Source: an uncultured Prevotellaceae bacterium
Lineage (GTDB): Bacteria; Bacteroidota; Bacteroidia; Bacteroidales; Muribaculaceae
Length of the DNA: 7,591 bases
Direction of reading: 5' to 3'
NCBI GenBank assembly: GCA_945983195.1
Contig: CAMFSS010000094.1
Coordinates: 1-7,591 of the forward strand
Both the position numbers and the translations under genes were made by a program. The notes below the pieces were generated by a model. That model searched no databases. It was not told the origin of the DNA and saw nothing but the letters and a program-made list of their open reading frames with translations. Every line of letters begins with the position of its first letter. Position 1 is the stretch's first letter. Shown here in pieces: positions 1 to 6,437 of the stretch.

Positions 1-1142
1 ACTTGAAGCTCCGCGCTTCATACTCAGAGGTAGGTAACTCGATTCCTAACCTGTTCTTTGCAAAAGGCTCGACCGACCTGTCGACAGGAGCCGTTGCCGG
101 TTCGGGATACGGATATTTCGACAACCCACGTCCGGAGAAATCGAAATCGTTTGAGGCAGGATTTGACATTTCGCTCTTCCGCAGCGCCCTCAACTGGGAT
201 CTCACATACTATCACACCGACCTCACCAACAGCTACTTCGTGAGCGCAACAACAGGCGGTAAGTCGAAACCGGTGAATACGGGTCTTATCCGCAACCAGG
301 GTATTGAAACCACACTTACATATAACATTCTCAACAACCGCGACTTGATGTGGAAGACCGGCTTCAACCTCTCGTACAACCTCAACAAGATTGTGAAGAC
401 CTACGAGGACGAGAACGGAAATCCCGCCAAGATGGAGCAGCGCGTTGCCAACGGACACGTAGTGGTACGCTACGAGCAGGGCGGCTCTTACGGTGACATG
501 TATGCACTCGACTTCAAGCGCGACGAGAACGGCAAGATTGCATTCACAAGCGGAGGAATACCCCAGCTTTCAAACGACCAGTATGTATATCTTGGCAACA
601 TGAACTCGAAGGTGAACTTAGGCTGGAACAACACAGTGAGCTGGAAGAACCTTTCGCTCTACTTCCTCATCAGCGGACGCATTGGCGGCAAGACAATCTC
701 GCTCACCGAGGCTTACCTCGACAATGCAGGTGTCTCGAAGCGCACAGGCGATGCACGCCAGGCAGCACAAGCCAATGGCATCTACTTCACCGCACCCGAC
801 GGAACACAGAAACTCGGAATGGTGGTTGACGGAACGACAGTACCAGTTGAAGACTACTACCGCACAGTTGGTGGCCAGGTGTTTGCATCGGAGTATGTGT
901 ATGACGCAACCAACTTCCGCCTTGCCGAGTTGTCGGTATCATATCAGTTCCGCAACCTGCTTGGTGGCAAAATCAAGAACCTCCAGCTTTCAGCAGTGGG
1001 CCGCAACTTGTTCTTCATCTACAAGGACTGCCCGGTTGACCCAGACGTATCGCTGACAACAAAGAACGGACTTGGAGCATTTGATGTGTTCAACATGCCA
1101 TCGACCCGCTCATTTGGATTCAACGTTAAGTTAGAGTTCTAA
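1..1142 (+). CDS. SusC/RagA-family TonB-dependent outer membrane transporter, C-terminal part (5' truncated)
   Basis: The frame is open from the first bases of the window to the TAA at 1140-1142, so only about 379 residues of a protein normally near 1000 are present; the plug domain and TonB box lie outside. The visible part is the C-terminal beta-barrel. It begins with LKLRASYSEVGNSIPN, a typical SusC barrel segment, and continues with alternating aromatic/polar strands such as FEAGFDISLF and NWDLTYYHTDL. It ends NMPSTRSFGFNVKLEF, with the terminal aromatic residue expected of BAM-assembled outer membrane proteins. In this family the barrel pairs with a SusD lid and imports oligosaccharides into the periplasm using TonB energy. 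A SusD gene follows after 44 bases, consistent with one operon. The TTG at position 3 is an internal leucine codon, not a start. The family call is secure; the exact substrate cannot be read from the sequence. Confidence 0.95.
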   Translation, partial: LKLRASYSEVGNSIPNLFFAKGSTDLSTGAVAGSGYGYFDNPRPEKSKSFEAGFDISLFRSALNWDLTYYHTDLTNSYFVSATTGGKSKPVNTGLIRNQGIETTLTYNILNNRDLMWKTGFNLSYNLNKIVKTYEDENGNPAKMEQRVANGHVVVRYEQGGSYGDMYALDFKRDENGKIAFTSGGIPQLSNDQYVYLGNMNSKVNLGWNNTVSWKNLSLYFLISGRIGGKTISLTEAYLDNAGVSKRTGDARQAAQANGIYFTAPDGTQKLGMVVDGTTVPVEDYYRTVGGQVFASEYVYDATNFRLAELSVSYQFRNLLGGKIKNLQLSAVGRNLFFIYKDCPVDPDVSLTTKNGLGAFDVFNMPSTRSFGFNVKLEF

Positions 1143-1186
1143 ACAACAAACAGAAGTATTCAAACATCTTAAATTCCTATATAGAT

Positions 1187-2962
1187 ATGAAAAAAATATT
1201 GTGGATTATAGCTATTGCCGTTTTCCCGCTGCTTATGGTGTCGTGCATGGATTTTGACAATCCGGCAGATGAGTTCACCACAACAGATGAGGAGCTGGAC
1301 CCCGAAGTGTTCCACGGCAAGGCAGATGAGATAGATTACCGCAAGGTGATCACCGAGGAGGAATTTGATGCCGCCAAGTCGGCTCTCAATACCTATTTCC
1401 GCCAAGTTCCTACCGCAACCTATTATATCCGCGGCGGCAAGAACGGAGCAATGCCCCAGGAGCACCAGTATCAGTATGTGTACAGCCTGCATATCGACAA
1501 CTATTCAGGATTCTTCTGCGCCGACCAGAACTTTGGCGGTCGTCTGCCCAGCACCTACTACTACAACTTCGACTTCTGCGACGGACCGTACGGATCATTC
1601 CTTGAGGTGAAGAACAACCTTGCCAATATGCTGAACCACCCGCAGATTGACTATATGCCTGAAATCAAGGCACTCGGACTTCTGCTCTTCGACGTATCGG
1701 CACAGGAAATGGTCGACATCTATGGCTCAATACCTTACGTTGACCACAAGAACAACAAGGAGAAGAACCCGTTCATCTTCGACAAGGGTGTTGACATCTA
1801 TGCAACAATCATTGACAACGTGGACACTATCGTGGCTTGCTTCGACCACTTCAAGGAGCAGCCCCAGTGGTATCAGAAGAAAATACAGAGCGTGCTCAAC
1901 ACCGTTGACGCAATCACCATGGACAAGAGCATTGACTCGTGGAAGCGTTTTGCCAATTCGCTCAAGCTGCGCATGGCTATGCACTGCGTGAAGGCAATGC
2001 CTGAGAAGGCAAAGAAATGGGCTGAGGAGGCAGTAGCAAGCGGTGTAGTTGAGTCGACCGAACAGGAAATAGCACTCAACTGGATGACAGGCTGCTTCTA
2101 CCATCCGCTCGTCACCATCTGCAACTCGTGGAACGACTCGCGTGTGAATGCATCGTTTGAGAGTCTGCTCATGAGCCTCGACCACCCGCTCACCAAGTAT
2201 TTCATCACCAAGAACATTGCAGCCATCACCAACACCAAGACCAATACCGTGACAGAGGCCAACACCCGCATAATCGGTATCCGTGCCGGACTTGCAATGC
2301 TCGACGGACAGAGCGTGGACAACAACCCACGCGTGGGCTATTCGTCGCTTGCATCTGACTATATTCAGGACGCTCCGACATACTATGTGAAGTCGTCGGA
2401 AGTTGACTTCCTCCGTGCCGAAGGTGCAGTGAGAGGCTGGAACATGGGAGGAACAGCACAGTTCTTCTATGAGCGCGGTATTCGCAATGCACAGCCTGAA
2501 GGACGCTTCGATGGCGGTCGCCAGATGTATTCTACGCTTGTAGAAGACTACATGAAGCTCGACAAGGCAAAAGCCTATACCTACGTTGACCCGATGGACG
2601 ATGCCAACAACATAGAGAGCGTCACTACAATTGGCGTTAAGTGGAACGAAGGCGATGCACCTGAGGTGAAGCTTGAGAAGATTATCACACAGAAGTATCT
2701 TGCACTGTTCCCATACTCGGTGGAGCCTTGGACAGAGTTGCGCCGCACAGGCTATCCCAAGCTCTTCCCGGTGCTCAATGTTGCCGAGTACGGCGACGGC
2801 TCGCTCAAGGACGGAGATCTCATTCGCCGCATCAAGTTCCCGGGACGTGGTACTACAGTCGGTCTTGACGACATCAATACTACAGGAATTGATGCACTTG
2901 GCGGCGAAGACCTTCAGGGCACACGCATCTGGTGGGACGTTGAAGGAATGCCAAACTTCTAA
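1187..2962 (+). CDS. SusD/RagB-like outer membrane glycan-binding lipoprotein (SusD-like_2 type)
   Basis: This complete protein has 591 residues. The N-terminus MKKILWIIAIAVFPLLMVSC is a type II lipoprotein signal, with the lipidated Cys at residue 20 followed by an acidic stretch (MDFDNPADE) of the kind that favours surface export in Bacteroidota. Helical SusD hallmarks are visible: the YGSIPY segment near residue 179, SWKRFANSLKLRMAM near 251 and WTELRRTGYPKLFP near 515. The last of these is characteristic of the SusD-like_2 (PF12771-type) branch rather than the classical starch SusD. The family acts as the hinged lid of the SusC transporter and holds glycans at the cell surface. The ATG at 1187 is supported by the signal peptide starting directly there; the upstream spacer 1143-1186 is AT-rich with no obvious Shine-Dalgarno or terminator, so co-transcription with the susC-like gene is likely. 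The ligand is inferred to be an N-glycan only from the GH85 gene downstream. Confidence 0.95.
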   Translation: MKKILWIIAIAVFPLLMVSCMDFDNPADEFTTTDEELDPEVFHGKADEIDYRKVITEEEFDAAKSALNTYFRQVPTATYYIRGGKNGAMPQEHQYQYVYSLHIDNYSGFFCADQNFGGRLPSTYYYNFDFCDGPYGSFLEVKNNLANMLNHPQIDYMPEIKALGLLLFDVSAQEMVDIYGSIPYVDHKNNKEKNPFIFDKGVDIYATIIDNVDTIVACFDHFKEQPQWYQKKIQSVLNTVDAITMDKSIDSWKRFANSLKLRMAMHCVKAMPEKAKKWAEEAVASGVVESTEQEIALNWMTGCFYHPLVTICNSWNDSRVNASFESLLMSLDHPLTKYFITKNIAAITNTKTNTVTEANTRIIGIRAGLAMLDGQSVDNNPRVGYSSLASDYIQDAPTYYVKSSEVDFLRAEGAVRGWNMGGTAQFFYERGIRNAQPEGRFDGGRQMYSTLVEDYMKLDKAKAYTYVDPMDDANNIESVTTIGVKWNEGDAPEVKLEKIITQKYLALFPYSVEPWTELRRTGYPKLFPVLNVAEYGDGSLKDGDLIRRIKFPGRGTTVGLDDINTTGIDALGGEDLQGTRIWWDVEGMPNF

Positions 2963-2979
2963 TCACAATCAAGCATAAA

Positions 2980-3022
2980 AAGGGCGGGGCGATGCTCCGG
3001 TTGGTGACAGCGTTCCGCCCTT
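2980..3022 (+). terminator. Hairpin after the susD-like gene, probable terminator or attenuator
   Basis: AAGGGCGG (2980-2987) pairs perfectly with CCGCCCTT (3015-3022). A further GGCG/CGTT pairing inside uses two G:U wobbles and leaves a loop of about 19 bases. It lies 18 bases after the susD stop. The 3' side is followed by CATAAAAATG rather than a T run, so it may be a partial terminator or an mRNA-stabilising 3' hairpin instead of a full stop. It could make the downstream GH85 gene less expressed than, or separately expressed from, the susCD pair. Confidence 0.6.
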
Positions 3023-3040
3023 CATAAAAATGCAACAATC

Positions 3041-3064
3041 AAATTATCAAAATAAATTATCAAA
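3041..3064 (+). repeat. Tandem 11-base direct repeat upstream of the GH85 gene
   Basis: AAATTATCAAA occurs at 3041-3051 and again at 3054-3064, two bases apart, in the AT-rich leader 33-56 bases before the GH85 start codon. A weak match to the Bacteroidota -7 box (TAACTTTT, 3066-3073) follows immediately. The spacing of 13 bases between copies is not a full helical turn multiple. It could be a regulator site or simple low-complexity sequence; the sequence alone does not decide. Confidence 0.3.
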
Positions 3065-3096
3065 CTAACTTTTTTATTAACCCAAAAACAACCAAA

Positions 3097-6000
3097 ATGA
3101 GAAAAGCTAATTTACTCTGTGCTGCGATTCTTGCAGCAGCAGCGGCTGTTCCTTGCTTTGCACAGGAGTTGCCGGCATCAGCTTCGACTGATGTGTATGA
3201 CTTTGAACCTTGGGCCAGCCGTGGAGTTCTCCAGCTCTTTGCAAATGCAGCAAATGAGGGCCGCCAGTATCCTACACAGGCTGAGTTTGAGGCAGCAGGT
3301 ATCTACCTCGACCTCGAGTTCTCGCGCTCACACGTGCGTCCTGCCACTATTCTTGAGCAGAATACCACTGTGAATGCCGTACCCGACGTGTTCCCGACCC
3401 GTCGCCTTTGGATGAATGTTCCGACAGGCCAGGGCAAGGGCGTTGGTGGATATCCTTCGAGCACTTTCCACAACGACGTGTTCTCAATGTGGAACTACAC
3501 TCACATTTTCGGTTCGTGGAATCACGGAATGCAGCAGGCTCCGGGTTCGTGGGCTGACGCAGCACACAAGAACGGTACGCACATCTACTCAGGTATCGAG
3601 TTCTTTGAGTCGTGGGGCACAACTTCGGCTTCTTACATTGAGTTCATCACTGCAAAGAACGACGATGGCTCATATAAGTATGTTGATGCTCTTATCAACG
3701 CATGCCTCTTCTTCGGACACGATGGTCTGAACTACAACATTGAGGATAGCGGTTACACCGACGATGAGCTTATCGCCTTCCACCGTGCTTGCTACAAGCG
3801 TGCAAAGGAGATTGGTTTCAACAGCTTCCATATCGGTATCTACACAGCCCAGCAGAGCCTTTCGAACTTCAACGTAAACTATCTGCTTGGTAACACCGAA
3901 GACGGCAAGATTTGCGACCCGATGCTCAACTACAGCAATGGCGACTTTGCATACTATTCAGTTCCTACTTCGCTTCAGACAGCCAAAAATAATATTGGAA
4001 CAGCAGAGGACGTTTATCAGGGCGTTTGGATTGTAACATTCGACCGTGCATGGCCGCAGATGAATGAGGACACCCGCAAGGAGATGAACCTCTGCCTCTG
4101 GGGAGAGCACGCCGTAAGCCGCTTCTTCCAGTACACAGTAGGTAACACCCAGATGAACAGCCAGGAGAACTATCAGCTTCTTCTTGAGAAGGCATTCTCG
4201 GGCGGCTACCGCAACCCGTTGTATCGTCCGACTCTTTCGAGCACAGGCAATGTATTCCAGGTTGACAGCCCCGACAGAGCAAATGAGCAGCTTGCCACAT
4301 TCGGTGGTCTTGCTTCGATGCTTCCCGAGCGTACAGCTATCCAGGGCGACCTTCCGTTCAACACCAACTTCTCTCTTGGAAACGGTGAAATCTACTTCTA
4401 CAAGGGTAAGAAGACATTCGGAAGCTGGTATAACATGGGTCAGCAGGACATCGTTCCTACTTATCGCTGGCGCGTGACGGCGGCAGGCACCCGGCGCTCA
4501 GCCGCTACCAACCTCGACGTGCGCTTCACACACGAAGATGCCTATATCGGGGGTTCTTGCATCCGTCTCACAGGAGCAGCAAATGCAGCCGGAACAGACA
4601 TCGTTCTCTATCGCACCAAGCTCAAAGCAACAGCAGGTGGCGTGAAGGCTACTTTGGCACTTAAGAATGGTCTTGAGGGCGAAAATGCATCAGACCTCTA
4701 TGTAATCGTACGCACTGAGGGTGGCGACTGGCAGGAGTATGCACTTGGCAGCCTCACAGGCTCACAGTGGCAGGCTAAGACCGTTGACCTTACAGGCGTT
4801 TCGCAGGACGCAGTGATTGAGTATATCGGTCTCCGCGTTAAGGGCAGCAACGACAACTACAAGATGCTCGTTGGCCAGCTCAATATCTCTGACAACCGTG
4901 CAGCAGTTGCACCTGCTCCTATCGTGGCTGAAAGCCTTCTCACTGAAATCAAGGAGGAGACACAGAAGTCGATGTCGGTTAAACTCAACTGGACTGTTGA
5001 CGATGGAGCATTCACAACAGCTTACAAGGAGCGTGGTATGGTGTACAACGATGAGGTTGCTATCGACCACTTCGAGATTTTCCTCCGCAATGGCGAGGAT
5101 GGCAAAGTATTTGAGGTAGGACGCACTACTACTTGGCATGCATATCTTGGCAACATCGACTTTGCAACATATCCAAATCCTTACGTAGGTGTCCGCTCAG
5201 TATCTGTTGACATGAAGTCGCACTCTCCAATCGTTTGGGCTAAGCTCGACCGCTATGAGAATCAGGAAGTTCTTCCGAATCCGTTCATCGACGTTTACGG
5301 TGCTACATACATCAACACCAACTCAGAGAACTACCAGACAGCCCTTGAGACCCGCTACTTCGAGCGCGTAACAACAGAAGGTGCTGACCAGAACATCGAC
5401 TACACTCGCAATGAGCCGGTAGGTGCTAAGGACGATCCTAACAACCTTAACTACGTATTCGAGACAGAGCACGTTCTCAAGGTTACTCAGGGCCAGACTG
5501 TCAAGCTCTTCCTCAAGGGAGCCGACCTGAGCGACAACATCAAGTGGTGTATCTTCCAGGGCTACATGGACTGGGATATCAACTACGACTTTGATGCAAC
5601 AGCAGGGTGGGTGGATATCGTCGTTGCATCAACCATCCTTATGAAGGGTCTTCCTGAAATGGTTGATGCGGGTATGACATTCACTATCACAGTTCCGCTG
5701 GATGCAGTAGTAGGAACATCACGTCTCCGCATCGTAGCATCTGACGCATGGTTCCCACACCCCGGTCCTACAGGAGGAACAGCAAAGGGATTCTCTATCG
5801 ACTTCCCGGTTGAGATTTCCGGAACTAACCCACAGCGTGAGCGTCCTAAGACATACGCAGACTACCGCGACCAGGGTGAGGCTGATGAGGCTGAAGGCGT
5901 AGGTGGCGTTAAGGATGCCGTAATCAAGGGACAGGGCGCAATGAGCGTAAACGTTGCCAATGGCATCGCTACATTCAAGGGCGCAGAGAAGGCATGGATT

Positions 6001-6141
6001 TACACAACTACCGGCCAGTTCGTACAGTATGTTGACAATGCTACTGCACCTGTATCGGTTGAGGGTCTTGCCAACGGTATCTACGTAGTGAAGATGCAGA
6101 ACGGTCAGTTCGTACGTTCTGAGAAGTTCGTAAAGAAGTAA
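3097..6141 (+). CDS. Secreted GH85 endo-beta-N-acetylglucosaminidase with accessory beta domains and T9SS-like C-terminal tail
   Basis: This complete 1014-residue protein is predicted to hydrolyse the GlcNAc-beta-1,4-GlcNAc core bond of N-glycans. Residues 1-22 form a Sec signal peptide ending CFA|QE. The GH85 barrel spans about 60-400, with WNYTHIFGSWNHG near 132, GSWADAAHKNGTHIYSG near 150 and LNYNIED at 211-217. In the last, N214 and E216 match the family N-x-E pair (Asn positions the substrate acetamide, Glu is the acid/base). Residues 421-456 (FNTNFSLGNG to DIVPTYRW) match the conserved segment after the barrel in Endo-D/ENGase-type proteins. A jelly-roll-like domain (about 472-600), an Fn3-like domain (about 618-715) and a GEVED-like beta domain (about 775-908) follow. 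After an acidic linker (about 920-937), residues 938-1014 resemble a T9SS type A sorting domain (LANGIYVVKM, ending EKFVKK). The ATG is fixed by the signal peptide. It follows the susCD genes after 134 bases with a hairpin between, so it may be co-transcribed or have its own weak promoter. The enzyme family is firm; the boundaries and identities of the later domains are less so. Confidence 0.93.
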   Translation: MRKANLLCAAILAAAAAVPCFAQELPASASTDVYDFEPWASRGVLQLFANAANEGRQYPTQAEFEAAGIYLDLEFSRSHVRPATILEQNTTVNAVPDVFPTRRLWMNVPTGQGKGVGGYPSSTFHNDVFSMWNYTHIFGSWNHGMQQAPGSWADAAHKNGTHIYSGIEFFESWGTTSASYIEFITAKNDDGSYKYVDALINACLFFGHDGLNYNIEDSGYTDDELIAFHRACYKRAKEIGFNSFHIGIYTAQQSLSNFNVNYLLGNTEDGKICDPMLNYSNGDFAYYSVPTSLQTAKNNIGTAEDVYQGVWIVTFDRAWPQMNEDTRKEMNLCLWGEHAVSRFFQYTVGNTQMNSQENYQLLLEKAFSGGYRNPLYRPTLSSTGNVFQVDSPDRANEQLATFGGLASMLPERTAIQGDLPFNTNFSLGNGEIYFYKGKKTFGSWYNMGQQDIVPTYRWRVTAAGTRRSAATNLDVRFTHEDAYIGGSCIRLTGAANAAGTDIVLYRTKLKATAGGVKATLALKNGLEGENASDLYVIVRTEGGDWQEYALGSLTGSQWQAKTVDLTGVSQDAVIEYIGLRVKGSNDNYKMLVGQLNISDNRAAVAPAPIVAESLLTEIKEETQKSMSVKLNWTVDDGAFTTAYKERGMVYNDEVAIDHFEIFLRNGEDGKVFEVGRTTTWHAYLGNIDFATYPNPYVGVRSVSVDMKSHSPIVWAKLDRYENQEVLPNPFIDVYGATYINTNSENYQTALETRYFERVTTEGADQNIDYTRNEPVGAKDDPNNLNYVFETEHVLKVTQGQTVKLFLKGADLSDNIKWCIFQGYMDWDINYDFDATAGWVDIVVASTILMKGLPEMVDAGMTFTITVPLDAVVGTSRLRIVASDAWFPHPGPTGGTAKGFSIDFPVEISGTNPQRERPKTYADYRDQGEADEAEGVGGVKDAVIKGQGAMSVNVANGIATFKGAEKAWIYTTTGQFVQYVDNATAPVSVEGLANGIYVVKMQNGQFVRSEKFVKK

Positions 6142-6212
6142 ACACCTCAGAATGGATGGTGATTATCCCACAAGGACTATACCATTAGCTAACTGAAAAA
6201 TAATGCCAATTA

Positions 6213-6245
6213 GGGGGGGCTGCACTGTGTGGTGCAGCCTCTCTT
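6213..6245 (+). terminator. Rho-independent-type terminator after the GH85 gene
   Basis: GGCTGCAC (6218-6225) pairs perfectly with GTGCAGCC (6232-6239) around a TGTGTG loop. The run of seven G at 6213-6219 lets the stem extend against TCTCT using G:C and G:U pairs. A pyrimidine-rich tail (TCTCTTGTGTT) follows. It sits 72 bases after the GH85 stop codon and before a new promoter, so it most likely ends the PUL transcript. Confidence 0.8.
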
Positions 6246-6305
6246 GTGTTATACGCTTTTTATAGCCGGATAGAAAGGAGATGAAATAAAAAATGGTGGT
6301 GGACT

Positions 6306-6335
6306 TTTGAATTGCATATTTTTTTGCTAACTTTG
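6306..6335 (+). promoter_or_regulatory. Bacteroidota sigma-ABfr-type promoter for gldE
   Basis: The -7 box TAACTTTG (6328-6335) fits the TAnnTTTG consensus exactly. An upstream TTTG (6306-6309) lies 18 bases before it, close to the usual 19-base spacing. Transcription would start near 6341-6344, giving a leader of about 95 nt before the proposed TTG start of gldE. The start position is inferred from consensus spacing. Confidence 0.7.
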
Positions 6336-6343
6336 CAAAGTCT

Positions 6344-6403
6344 ATGCCGACAAGTCACGAAATGTGGCATTGAGGCACTTGTGCCCACCGACAGTGTGGT
6401 GGG
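6344..6403 (+). promoter_or_regulatory. Inverted-repeat-rich 5' leader of gldE
   Basis: Three adjacent inverted repeats lie between the promoter and the gene. ATGCC (6344-6348) pairs with GGCAT (6366-6370), with an extra AC/GT pair inside. GGCAC (6374-6378) pairs with GTGCC (6381-6385). CCCACC (6384-6389) pairs with GGTGGG (6398-6403) around an 8-base loop. The second and third stems share positions 6384-6385, so they cannot both form fully. I do not recognise a known riboswitch or leader family. Confidence 0.4.
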
Positions 6404-6437
6404 TACAGGCATTATTGTTTAACTAATATCAATCATT

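Larger units (their letters stand above)
6142..6437 (+). other. 296-base intergenic region separating the PUL from the gldE unit
   Basis: No convincing gene is present. Reading from left to right it holds about 70 bases of featureless AT-rich sequence, the GC-rich terminator at 6213-6245, a short AT-rich stretch, a Bacteroidota-type promoter near 6306-6335, and a transcribed leader with several inverted repeats up to the gldE start. This layout marks a transcription unit boundary. Confidence 0.8.

Noticed and set aside
24..458. A 144-codon - strand frame inside the susC-like gene
   Set aside because: It fully overlaps a strongly coding SusC barrel and shows no domain.
1727..2185. A 152-codon open frame on the - strand within the susD-like gene
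   Set aside because: It is antisense to conserved SusD motifs, with a Cys/His/Val-rich composition typical of shadow frames and no upstream promoter-like context.
3066..3073. TAACTTTT as a -7 box for the GH85 gene
   Set aside because: It matches seven of eight bases, but there is no TTG/TTTG at the expected distance upstream and the region is AT-rich, so I did not call a promoter.
6271..6310. AAAGGAG followed by ATG-AAA-TAA and ATG-GTG-GTG-GAC-TTT-TGA minimal frames before the gldE promoter
   Set aside because: These are two- and five-codon frames upstream of the inferred transcription start. Bacteroidota rarely depend on Shine-Dalgarno sites, so this looks like chance.
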